Shown: positions 33,211 to 41,501, numbered from the stretch's first letter. The stretch: 53,185 nucleotides of DNA from Pseudomonas borbori (GCF_900115555.1 NZ_FOWX01000034.1:1-53185); one strand, 5' to 3'. Numbers and translations are program-made. The notes: a model not told the origin generated them from the sequence alone.

Positions 33211-33271
33211 ATCAGACGCTAAGGCAAATTTTCAGACCCCAGCGCAGTGCTCCATCTCCCCAGGCAAGGCG
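33211..33271 (+). promoter_or_regulatory. Conserved bipartite hmf cis-element, copy 2 (upstream of second hmfA)
   Basis: ATCAGACGCTAAGGCA (33211-33226), exactly 36 nt, then GGCAAGGCG (33263-33271), 79 nt before the ATG at 33342. Box 1 differs from copy 1 at 3 of 16 nt and box 2 is identical, while the intervening sequence differs widely. Confidence 0.6.
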
Positions 33272-33320
33272 CTCCCTGCGCCTTTCTCACACACTCGGCT
33301 CTAACGCTATCGCGCTGCAA

Positions 33321-33328
33321 AACAACAA
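33321..33328 (+). promoter_or_regulatory. CA motif before second hmfA
   Basis: AACAACAA 13 nt before the ATG at 33342, at the same distance as in the first cluster (14 nt), although the surrounding leader sequence differs. Confidence 0.6.
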
Positions 33329-33341
33329 GAGCCGCGAAAAA

Positions 33342-36341
33342 ATGACTAGTTTCCAACCTGCTACCGAAAGCCAGACCGGCCACATCGGCGCCCGCCAGGC
33401 CCGTGTCGAGGACGCCGCATTGTTGCGCGGCCTCGGCTGCTATGCCGATGACGCTGCGATCCCTCCGGGAACGCTACACGCGGCGATCATCCGTTCACCC
33501 CACGCTCATGCACGGATCACCTCGGTGGATTTTTCCGCAGCGCTGCTGATGAAAGGCGTGCACGGCGTGCTGGTCGGCGAAGACGTCAAACGCTGGGCGC
33601 TGCCGTTTCCGGTGGGTGTACGTCAGCCGATGGAGCACTGGTGCGTCGCCGTCGACAAGGTGCGTTACGTCGGAGAACCGGTGGCCGTGGTGATCGCTGA
33701 GAGCCGTTATCTGGCCGAAGACGCCATCGAAGGTGTGCGCGTTGAATACGAGCCGCTGCCACCGATCATCGACCCCGAACTGGCCACCGCCGAACAGGCG
33801 CCGATCCTGCACGAAGCAGTCGGCAGCAACGTGGTCAACGAACGGCGCTTTCGTTATGGAGAGCCGGAGCAGGCGTTCGAGCAAGCGCCGCACAAGGTCT
33901 CGCTCAAAGTGAAGTTTCCGCGCAGTTCCTGCACACCCATGGAATGCTATGTGGTGCTGGCTCAGTACGAGCGCGCCACCGGCATTTATGACGTGCTTGC
34001 CAATTTCCAGGGCCCCTATGCGTTGCATACGGTCATGGCCCGTGCACTGAATGTGCCCGGCAACCGCTTGCGTTTGCGTACACCGAAAGATTCCGGCGGC
34101 AGCTTTGGCATCAAGCAAGGGGTTTTCCCTTACGTGGTGATGATGGGCCTGGCTTCACGCAAGGTCGGCGCGCCGGTGAAGTGGGTCGAGGACCGTCTGG
34201 AACATCTGCAGGGGGCTTCTTCGGCGACCAATCGGGTGACCGAAATCGAAGCGGCAGTAGAATCCGACGGCCGCATCAGCGCTTTGCGTTATGACCAGAT
34301 CGACGATTGTGGTGCCTACCTGAGAGCGCCTGAACCTGCGACTTTCTACCGCATGCACGGCAACCTGACGGGTGCCTACGCAATCCGCAATTTGCAAGTG
34401 CGCAACCGGGTAGTGCTGACCAACAAAACCCCTTCCGGCCTGAACCGTGGTTTCGGTGGCCCGCAGGTGTATTTCGCCCTGGAGCGGCTGTTGCAACACA
34501 TCGCCGTGCAGTTGAAGCTTGATCCGTTGGACGTGATCCGCCGCAACCTGGTGCCGGCCGATGCCTTCCCTTATCGCGCGGCCGCCGGTGCGTTGCTCGA
34601 TTCCGGCAATTACCAGGCAGGCATTGCCTTGGCGGCGGCTGATGGTGGTCTCGACGAGTTGCTCAAACGTCGTGATCAGGCGCGTGCCGAAGGCCGAATC
34701 TATGGCATTGGTTATGCCGCGGTCATCGAACCGTCGATTTCCAACATGGGCTACATCACCACCGCGATGACACCCGAAGAGCGGCGCAAGGCCGGTCCGA
34801 AAAACGGCGCTGTCGCAACCGCAACCATCAACGTCGGCCCCTTGGGTGACGTCAGTGTGCACGTGTCCTCGGCACCGCAAGGGCAGGGCCATCAAACCAC
34901 CGTGGCGCAGATCGTGGCCGAAGTGCTCGGCGTCGCGCTGGAATCCATCGTGGTCAACGTCGAACTGGACACACAGAAAGACGCCTGGTCGATCGCCTCG
35001 GGCAACTATTCCAGTCGCTTCGCCGGTGCTGTGGCCGGTGCCGTCTACAAGGCGGCGCTGAAGATCCGCGATCGCCTCGCCGCGATTGCCGCCGAGCAAT
35101 TGCAGGCCAGTCCCGAAGATATTCGTTTCGCGGACGGCAAGATTTTTGTGGTCAATGGCGGGGCGGTGGCGCCATTCCATCGGATTGCCGGGGCGACCCA
35201 CTGGTCGCCGGGCCTGCTGCCGGAAGGTGAAAGCGGCGGTCTGCGCGAAACCGCCTTCTGGAGCCCGCCGCAATTGGTAGCACCTGACGACCAGGATCAG
35301 GTCAATAGCTCGCTGTGCTACGGCTTTGTCTTCGACATCTGTGGTTTGGAAATCGACCGCATGACCGGCGAGATCCACATCGATCGCTACGTCACCTGTC
35401 ATGACGCCGGCCGCCTGCTCAACCCGGCACTGGTCGATGGCCAGATTCGTGGTGGCTTCACCCAAGGCCTCGGCGCGGCGCTGATGGAAGAGTTTGCCTA
35501 TGGCGAGGACGGCAGCTTCCTCTCCGGGACTTTCGCCGATTATCTGGTGCCTACCGCACCGGAAGTGATCGAGCCGATGATCCTGCACATGGAAACGCCA
35601 TCGCCATTCACCCCATTGGGCGCCAAGGGGGTGGGCGAGGGCAACAATATGAGCACACCGGTGTGCATCGCCAACGCGGTGGCCGACGCCCTCGGTCGCT
35701 CGGACATCCGCCTGCCACTGACGCCATCGAAAGTACGCACGCTGATCGGGATCGACGAGCCGCCACGGCCCGCCGGTATGGAGCCCGATGAAAACCTGGA
35801 AGCGACACCAGCTGGTGGACCGGCACTGCGGGCCAACGACTCGGTGGTGATTCCTGCTTCGCCGCAACAGGTCTTCGATACCTTGCTCGACCCGCAGACG
35901 CTGGCCGCGATCATTCCCGGTTGTCACGACCTCGTACTTGAAGGCGAGAACCGTTACCGCGCGGACGTCACCGTCGGCGTCGGCATGATCCGCGCGCGCT
36001 TCGAGGCCAAGGTTGCCCTGAGTGATCTGGACCCGCCGCATTCATTGCGTCTGTCCGGCTCAGGCAGCAGCTCGATGGGCTCGGCCCAAGGCCAGGCCAA
36101 GGTGCGTTTCGTCGAACTGGAAAATGGCCACACACGTCTGGAATACCAATACCAGGTGGCGGTCAGCGGCAAAGTCGCCGCGGTCGGCGGCCGAATGTTG
36201 CAAGGGGCCTCGAAAGTGATCATCGGACAGATTTTCACCCGCCTGTCGCAACGCGTCAGCGGCCAAGCCATTTCCACCGGCTGGTGGGCGCGACTGCGTG
36301 CCTCGCTTGGCGCGCTGTTTGGCAAGGGAGGTGCTCAATGA
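33342..36341 (+). CDS. hmfA: 2-furoyl-CoA dehydrogenase large subunit with CoxG domain, second copy
   Basis: 999 residues, collinear with the protein at 3209 and clearly homologous over its full length, including the DSGGSFGIKQG, RGFGGPQVYF and GAKGVGEGNN motifs (catalytic Glu kept) and the C-terminal SRPBCC/CoxG domain. No frameshift or stop is present. Differences concentrate at the N-terminus, in the Mo-domain linker (PDENLEATPAGG) and at the C-terminus. Codon choice is less GC-rich than in copy 1, suggesting acquisition from another strain rather than recent tandem duplication. It starts a three-gene operon with its own regulatory element. Whether both isozymes act on the same acid is unknown. 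Confidence 0.75.
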   Translation: MTSFQPATESQTGHIGARQARVEDAALLRGLGCYADDAAIPPGTLHAAIIRSPHAHARITSVDFSAALLMKGVHGVLVGEDVKRWALPFPVGVRQPMEHWCVAVDKVRYVGEPVAVVIAESRYLAEDAIEGVRVEYEPLPPIIDPELATAEQAPILHEAVGSNVVNERRFRYGEPEQAFEQAPHKVSLKVKFPRSSCTPMECYVVLAQYERATGIYDVLANFQGPYALHTVMARALNVPGNRLRLRTPKDSGGSFGIKQGVFPYVVMMGLASRKVGAPVKWVEDRLEHLQGASSATNRVTEIEAAVESDGRISALRYDQIDDCGAYLRAPEPATFYRMHGNLTGAYAIRNLQVRNRVVLTNKTPSGLNRGFGGPQVYFALERLLQHIAVQLKLDPLDVIRRNLVPADAFPYRAAAGALLDSGNYQAGIALAAADGGLDELLKRRDQARAEGRIYGIGYAAVIEPSISNMGYITTAMTPEERRKAGPKNGAVATATINVGPLGDVSVHVSSAPQGQGHQTTVAQIVAEVLGVALESIVVNVELDTQKDAWSIASGNYSSRFAGAVAGAVYKAALKIRDRLAAIAAEQLQASPEDIRFADGKIFVVNGGAVAPFHRIAGATHWSPGLLPEGESGGLRETAFWSPPQLVAPDDQDQVNSSLCYGFVFDICGLEIDRMTGEIHIDRYVTCHDAGRLLNPALVDGQIRGGFTQGLGAALMEEFAYGEDGSFLSGTFADYLVPTAPEVIEPMILHMETPSPFTPLGAKGVGEGNNMSTPVCIANAVADALGRSDIRLPLTPSKVRTLIGIDEPPRPAGMEPDENLEATPAGGPALRANDSVVIPASPQQVFDTLLDPQTLAAIIPGCHDLVLEGENRYRADVTVGVGMIRARFEAKVALSDLDPPHSLRLSGSGSSSMGSAQGQAKVRFVELENGHTRLEYQYQVAVSGKVAAVGGRMLQGASKVIIGQIFTRLSQRVSGQAISTGWWARLRASLGALFGKGGAQ

Positions 36342-37144
36342 AACCGGCTGCTTTCGACTACGTTCGGGCTAACAGCCGTCGTCAGGTGGTTGAGTTGCTC
36401 GCCGAGTATGGTCAGGAGGCTCGCATCATCGCCGGTGGCCAATCGCTGATGGCGGTGCTGAACATGCGCCTGGCTCAACCCAAGTTGCTGATCGATATCA
36501 ATCATGTGGCTGACCTGGCCTATATCGAACTGCGCAAGGATTGCCTCGCGGTAGGTGCCGGGGTACGACAGGCGCAGTTGCTGGCGCGTTCGACCCTGAT
36601 GGACGAGGTGCCTTTATTGGCACTGGCGATGCCCTGGATCGGTCACTTCCAGACGCGTAATCGCGGCACGGTCTGCGGTTCGGTGGCTCATGCCGACCCG
36701 AGCGCCGAGCTGCCGCTGTGCCTGATGACGCTGGGCGGCGAGATCGTTCTCGAGTCGAAAAAAGGCCAGCGCATCGTCAAGGCTGCCGACTTCTTCCAAG
36801 GCATTCTCACCACCGACAAGCGTGCGGATGAACTGGTCGTCGAGGTGCGTTTTCCGCTCAAGCGCGAAGGCATCACCTATCGCTTCCGCGAAATCGCCAT
36901 GCGCCACGGCGACTTTGCAATTGTCTCCCTGGCCGCGGCCATCGGCACGGACCAGGTCGAACTGGGCATCGGCGGGGTCGCCGACCGTCCGCAACGTCGC
37001 AGCCTGCCTCGTGGTGCGGCGCTGCCGGACGCGCTCAATCAAACCGCCTGGTCGCTCGACGCACAAGACGACGTGCACGCCAGCGCTGCCTATCGCCGCC
37101 AACTGATTCGCGAGCTGGGTCACCAGCTGATTGAAGGAGCCTGA
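36338..37144 (+). CDS. hmfB: 2-furoyl-CoA dehydrogenase FAD-binding subunit, second copy
   Basis: 268 residues, same length and motif positions as the copy at 6208: AGGQSL (32-37) and TRNRGTVCGSVAHADPSAEL (106-125). The ATGA overlap with hmfA and the AGGGAGG site are kept. All FAD-contact motifs are intact, so a functional complex with the neighbouring copies, or mixed complexes with cluster 1 subunits, are both possible. Confidence 0.84.
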   Translation: MKPAAFDYVRANSRRQVVELLAEYGQEARIIAGGQSLMAVLNMRLAQPKLLIDINHVADLAYIELRKDCLAVGAGVRQAQLLARSTLMDEVPLLALAMPWIGHFQTRNRGTVCGSVAHADPSAELPLCLMTLGGEIVLESKKGQRIVKAADFFQGILTTDKRADELVVEVRFPLKREGITYRFREIAMRHGDFAIVSLAAAIGTDQVELGIGGVADRPQRRSLPRGAALPDALNQTAWSLDAQDDVHASAAYRRQLIRELGHQLIEGA

Positions 37145-37146
37145 AC

Positions 37147-37647
37147 ATGCGTGTAACTGCCGACCAAAGCTTTCCGATTCGCCTGGAACTCAATGGCCGC
37201 TCCCGCGAAGCCCTGGCTGAACCGCGGACCCAACTCTGCGACTTCCTGCGCCACGACCTCGGTGCCACCGGTGTCCATGTCGGATGCGAACACGGTGTCT
37301 GCGGCGCCTGCACGGTGCTGGTGGACGGGGTCGCCATGCGTTCCTGCCTGATGCTCGCGGTACAGGGGCACGAGCGGCGTATCGAGACCGTCGAGTCCCT
37401 GGCCGACGACGACACACTGAGCGACCTGCAACAAGCCTTTCGCCGTCATCACGCCTTGCAGTGCGGCTTTTGCACTGGGGGCATTCTCATGTCCTGCGTG
37501 GATTTCCTCGAACGGGTACCCAACCCGGACGAGCCCCTGGTACGCGACATGCTTTCGGGGCATTTATGTCGCTGCACGGGCTACACCGGCATCGTCCAGG
37601 CCGTGCTCGAAGTCGCTGCCCAGCGCCAAACGAACAAAGGGGGATAA
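37147..37647 (+). CDS. hmfC: 2-furoyl-CoA dehydrogenase [2Fe-2S] subunit, second copy
   Basis: 166 residues with all eight Fe-S cysteines at the same positions as the first copy (47, 52, 55, 67, 106, 109, 141, 143). By my count 17 residues differ, five of them in the 124-131 surface loop and three in the last four residues. It is the last intact gene of the second hmf operon: the ligase gene after it is broken by a stop codon and a fusion. Confidence 0.86.
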   Translation: MRVTADQSFPIRLELNGRSREALAEPRTQLCDFLRHDLGATGVHVGCEHGVCGACTVLVDGVAMRSCLMLAVQGHERRIETVESLADDDTLSDLQQAFRRHHALQCGFCTGGILMSCVDFLERVPNPDEPLVRDMLSGHLCRCTGYTGIVQAVLEVAAQRQTNKGG

Positions 37648-37653
37648 CAATAA
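37646..37653 (+). promoter_or_regulatory. CA motif overlapping the start of the broken hmfD
   Basis: AACAATAA is identical in sequence and placement to the motif at 7516-7523, sharing its last A with the ATG at 37653. Confidence 0.45.
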
Positions 37654-37838
37654 TGTTCGATCTCGGACGCAGTTTCCTCGCTGCCGTTGAACGCCGACCA
37701 CACGCCGTGGCGGTCAGTGACGGTGCGTTGAAGAAAACCTATGAAGACTAGTTTGTCGATATCCAGAGCGCAGCTCGGGGCTTGCAACGTCTCGGGCTGC
37801 AACGCGGTGACCGACTGCTGGTAGCGATGCAGAACCGG
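37653..37838 (+). pseudogene. hmfD: 2-furoyl-CoA synthetase stub (nonsense mutation at codon 33)
   Basis: The first 62 codons align with hmfD at 7523 (MFDLGRSFLAAVERRP start, GLQRGDRLLVAMQNR end). Codon 33, TGG (Trp) in the intact gene, is TAG here (37749-37751). After MQNR, at about 37838, similarity ends and sequence of an MFS transporter follows in the same frame. The remaining 450 codons are gone, so CoA ligase activity for both dehydrogenases must come from the first cluster. Confidence 0.85.
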
Positions 37839-38655
37839 TCGATGGTCGGCGTCGGTATTTCCACGGCACTGTTTGGTGCGTTGCCGACCATTCACCAGGT
37901 CGGGGTGTTGGCCCCGATACTGTTTTTGGTATTGCGGGTGATTCGGGGCGTTTTCGTTGGCGGCATTGTCGCCTCATCTCACACCATTGGCACAGAATCC
38001 ATCTCGCCGCGCTATCGCGGCTTGATGTCCGGGGTGATCGGTGGCGCCGGCATGGGCGCGCTGTTGGCGTCAGTCACTTATCTGGTGTTGTCGGAGATCT
38101 TTCCCGGAGATGAATTTGACGTCTGGGGCAGGCGCTTCATGTTCTTCTGCGGCCTGCTCAGCACGTTTTTCGGTCTGGTGATGTTCCGTTACCGGGAAGA
38201 AACCCTGGTCTGGCAGCAACTGCAACAAGCCCGCAAAACCAAGGGGCTGGCAATAGTGATCGTGTCGCCACTCAAGCGTCTGTTTGGTCGCGAGTACCGC
38301 GGCGTAATGATGGTCAATCTGCTGATCACGGATGTTCCTTGGTGTCGCCGAACCGGGTTCGCTGACCCGCACTGCGCTGTATTGCGTGGGCATTGCCTTC
38401 TTGGGCGGGGCGATCATCGCGCCGATTCTAATCTTCCTCAACGAACGCTTTGCCACCGAGCTGCGAGCCAGCGGCCCCGGGTTGTCATGGAACATCGGTT
38501 TCGTCCTCGGCGGAACCATGCCGACCTTTGTGTCCATGGTCAGCAGCAGCCCGGCGCAGATCCCCATGGTGCTGGCGATTTTCGCTGCCGGTCTGTCAGT
38601 GATCTATCTGATTGGCAGCGTGGTGATTCCAGAAACCCAAGGCAATTTCAAATAA
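37839..38655 (+). pseudogene. MFS transporter (metabolite:H+ symporter type), truncated and frameshifted
   Basis: Two frames together show an MHS-type major facilitator: LRVIRGVFVGGIVASSHTIG, SPRYRGLMSGVIGGAGMGALLA, GRRFMFFCGLLSTFFGLVMF and LLIT in frame 1, then (after about 38330) FLGVAEPGSLTRTALYC, LSWNIGFVLGGTMPTFVSM and VVIPETQGNFK in frame 2. The first two transmembrane helices are missing (fusion to hmfD) and the frame shifts in mid-protein. It may have been the dedicated carboxylate importer of this cluster. Its stop overlaps the converging hydrolase gene by 8 nt. Confidence 0.75.
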
Positions 38656-39433
38656 AGGCGGGGAGGCGCTCCAGGAATTCGCAGATCAGCTGCAAGGTCC
38701 GCTCAGTCGCTTCGGTTTGGGGAAAGTGCCGACAGTTATCCAGCAACACACAGCGACACGGTCCAAGCACCTGCCGCTGGATGACCACCAGTTGCTCGGG
38801 CGTGGCGTAGTGGTCTTCGCGCCCCTGAATGACCAACAGCGGCTTTTCGATACAAGCCAACTGCGCTTCGAGATCAACCAGGGAAAAGTCCGGGTGCAAC
38901 CAACTGTCGCTCCAACCGTGAAAAGCGCCGTCGACATTTGTCCCATGGTGGCGTGCCAGGCGCTCGCGCAATTCGCCCTGATGCCAAACCTCAGTGGTAT
39001 GGCGAATGCCATCGAGGCTCTCGGTCTCGACAATCACGTGAGGCGCCAGTGCAATGCTGCCCAACACGCGTGGATCGTTGGCGGCGGCATAGGCAAGGAC
39101 GATGGATGCGCCGTCACTGTGACCGAGCAAGACCACTTGCGGCAGTTGCAAGGCATCGAGCAATTGCCGCAGTTCACGAGGGCCTTCGCTGCTCAGGTAG
39201 TTCAGCGGACGCGGCAGGGTTACCGGGCTCGATTGCCCATAACCCTGACGGCTGTAAGTGACCACGCCGTAACCGCTGGCCTGGGCCAGGCGCTGGGGGA
39301 AGTCTTTCCATTGTTCGGCGCTGCCGAGGCCTTCGTGCAGCAGCACAAGCGTCGGTCGCGATGGGTGAGCCGCAGAGATATGGCGATATTCCAGGCGCAG
39401 CGGCCCAAGTTGCAAAAATTGTTGTGGCGACAT
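38648..39433 (-). CDS. Alpha/beta hydrolase
   Basis: 261 residues with the full fold: LVLLHEGLGSAEQW (oxyanion loop), the RQGYGQSS segment, nucleophile elbow LLGHSDGAS (Ser), PLLVIQGREDHYATPEQL (acid) and the terminal His in NCRHFPQTEA. It is the only intact version; a decayed relic lies at the same place and strand in cluster 1 (22420-22805). That conservation suggests it belonged to the ancestral furan cluster, perhaps as an ester, lactone or thioester hydrolase, but the gene was dispensable in cluster 1, where hmfE is present. Cluster 2 lacks hmfE, so a substitute CoA-thioesterase role is a testable possibility. Confidence 0.75.
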   Translation of the reverse strand: MSPQQFLQLGPLRLEYRHISAAHPSRPTLVLLHEGLGSAEQWKDFPQRLAQASGYGVVTYSRQGYGQSSPVTLPRPLNYLSSEGPRELRQLLDALQLPQVVLLGHSDGASIVLAYAAANDPRVLGSIALAPHVIVETESLDGIRHTTEVWHQGELRERLARHHGTNVDGAFHGWSDSWLHPDFSLVDLEAQLACIEKPLLVIQGREDHYATPEQLVVIQRQVLGPCRCVLLDNCRHFPQTEATERTLQLICEFLERLPAFI

Positions 39434-39523
39434 GTTGAATCAACGATTGAACAAGGTTGCTCGAAGGTTACCGTAAACGTAACCCCGCATGCAGTACCAC
39501 GCTTTGCTTGTGGTATGGAAAAC

Positions 39524-40419
39524 ATGCGCCATCTCGATGTTCAGGTGATCGACCAGGCACTGCAATGGGCTCGCGCCGGGCAGGCCCAGTGGCTGTGCAC
39601 GGTGCTCTACACCTATGGCTCGGCGCCGGGTGCGCCGGGTGCGATGCTGATGACCAATGGCACGGGCGACCACATCGGCTCGCTGTCGGGTGGCTGCGTC
39701 GAGGAGGAGTTTCTCGAAAGTCTGGCGCGCGGTGAGTTACGCGAACCGGCGCAGATCGTCAGTTACGGCGACAGCGTCGAGCAACGCCACCGTCTACGAT
39801 TGCCCTGTGGTGGCGTGCTGGTCGAGCACCGCGCTGCCAGTCTTGAATGGATCGTACATCTGGAGAGCCTGAGCGGCGTTACTCGGCCAGCGCCGTCTGC
39901 AGAGTCATGTCGAGCTGAGCAGCGGTGCCTTGAGCCTGGACCCATACACCGGGCACGGCAGCGAGCGGGTGCAAGTCGTCGACGAGAGGGTGCGCCAGTT
40001 TTGCCCGCGCCATCGGCTGCGAAGTCATCGCCTGCGATCCGCGGGAAGAGATGCTGCATGTACATCTTGAAGGCGTGGAGATGCAACGTGTGCTGCCCTC
40101 AATGTTCATTGCCGCCGGAGGTTGCCACGCGGCGACCGCGGTGGTGGCGCTGACTCACGATCCGCGAATCGATGATCTGGCGCTGATGGAAGCGGTCCAC
40201 ACCCCGGCGTTTTACATCGGTGCCATGGGTTCTCAGGCAACCTCGGCCAAGCGCGCCGAGCGGCTCAAGCGCATCGGTGATCTGGCAGATGAACAGATTG
40301 CCCGTTTGCACATGCCCATCGGCCTCGATCTGGGCAGCAAGGCCCCGGCGGAAATCGCTCTGGCGGTGGTGGCCGATATCCTGCGCGGTTATCACGGGAA
40401 AGAACGCCATGCCTTGTAA
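39524..40419 (+). pseudogene. xdhC: XdhC-family maturation protein, inactivated second copy
   Basis: It starts like xdhC at 23101 (MRHLDVQVIDQALQWARAG, then YGSAPGAPGAML, GSLSGGCVEEEF, RLPCGG). A 9-nt in-frame loss removes VVL after GGVL, and a frameshift follows near 39870, where the other frame resumes LLGQRRLQSHVEL..GSERVQVVDERVR. About 65 nt are then lost at 39990, removing the IHVG..AEACA segment that leads into the Rossmann domain. The third frame continues FARAIGCEVIACDPREEM to a normal end at RHAL. The C-terminal 122 codons remain open. Immediately after the stop only ATGCCTTGT survives of the MocA-like gene. Confidence 0.85.
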
Positions 40420-40607
40420 GGCGGTTTTTCCGACGAGCGTGGGGGCTGCGAAAGTCGAGGTAGACGCTCGGTCATTCGCGCGCGATAGTGGCCAGCCAAG
40501 TGTTGCTGAACCATAGAGCGATCGCCGGGGTTGAGAAATAGATAGTCGCCCCGATGATATGCATTGTGGCCGATAACGATATCGCTTCAAGCGAGCGGAG
40601 GAATCTG

Positions 40608-41462
40608 ATGTCGATTGCCCAACGGGTTTTCCACGGCAGGTTTGGCCGGGTCGCCTTGCTGAATATGGATCGTTCGCTGGTCACCCACACCCATTCCGAA
40701 TGCCATGTGCTGGTCAAAGTGTCCGGCGAGGACACTTACTTCAACGTTAACGGTCGGCGGGTTCCGCTCAGCGATCGCACGGCGGTGCTGGTCAACGCCT
40801 GGGAGCCGCATTTCTACGATCCGCAGCCGGGTGCCGGTGCCACCGTAATCCTGGCGCTCTACATCGAGCCCGCCTGGCTGGGCACTGCCCAGCAGTCGCT
40901 GGCGCTCAGCGGTCGGCCGGACTTTTTTGCCCAGTCGTGCATCGAACTGTCGAGCCGTAATCGCACCTTGGCCGACATTCTGGTCGCCGAAGCGCATGGC
41001 TACGGGATCGTGCCGAAAGAACGCATGGAGTTCATGCTGTTCGATTTCCTGATCGCACTGATCGAGGACTTTTCCAGCTGGCGGCATTTGTCGCGCCTGG
41101 GTGCGCCGAGCTCAGGTCAGTTCCGGGACGCACGCGTGCGCCGTGGCACCGCCTGGTTACTTGAGCACCTTGATGATCCGAACCCGATCGACAATGCCGC
41201 GCGGGCTTGTGGTCTGTCTCGGGCGCACTTCTTTGCGCTGTTCAAGAAAGATACCGGCATGACGCCGACCCTTTTGCTGAACGACGCGCGCATGCGCCGG
41301 GCTTTTGCCTGGCTGGAGCGTGAGCGTAGTGGAACTTTGGGCCTGTTGTCGGAGAACCTCGGGTTCTCCGAGCAAGGTCATTTCACACGGTTTTTCCGTC
41401 AACATATCGGAGCTTCTCCCAGCCAGTACCGGCGTGTAGTGGATTGTTATGCGGCGGTTTGA
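40608..41462 (+). CDS. AraC-family transcriptional regulator, cluster 2
   Basis: 284 residues, the same length as the AraC protein at 24723 and similar throughout: HTHSECHVLVKVSGEDTYFN cupin sensor, then PIDNAARACGLSRAHFFALF and LGLLSENLGFSEQGHFTRFF double HTH. The recognition helices are almost unchanged (SRAHF.., SEQGHFTRFF), so both regulators should bind the same DNA, whereas the sensor halves differ more. The start at 40608 has a strong GGAGG site; the longer in-frame start at 40554 has none. A 188-nt gap to xdhC2 replaces the MocA-like gene. Confidence 0.83.
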   Translation: MSIAQRVFHGRFGRVALLNMDRSLVTHTHSECHVLVKVSGEDTYFNVNGRRVPLSDRTAVLVNAWEPHFYDPQPGAGATVILALYIEPAWLGTAQQSLALSGRPDFFAQSCIELSSRNRTLADILVAEAHGYGIVPKERMEFMLFDFLIALIEDFSSWRHLSRLGAPSSGQFRDARVRRGTAWLLEHLDDPNPIDNAARACGLSRAHFFALFKKDTGMTPTLLLNDARMRRAFAWLERERSGTLGLLSENLGFSEQGHFTRFFRQHIGASPSQYRRVVDCYAAV

Positions 41463-41473
41463 ACCGAGAGGAG

Positions 41474-41501
41474 GGCGGGGGTATTGGGCAATACTCCCGC
41501 C
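41474..41501 (+). terminator. Stem-loop after the cluster 2 AraC gene
   Basis: GGCGGGGGTATTG (41474-41486) pairs with CAATACTCCCGCC (41489-41501) over 13 bp with one G-T wobble and a 2-nt loop, 11 nt after the araC stop. No T run follows, so termination efficiency is uncertain. It marks the right end of the second cluster. Confidence 0.5.

Noticed and set aside
38717..40153. 478-codon plus-strand frame across the hydrolase and xdhC2
   Set aside because: Its first 270 codons are antisense to the intact hydrolase; only the last part, from 39524, is the broken xdhC.
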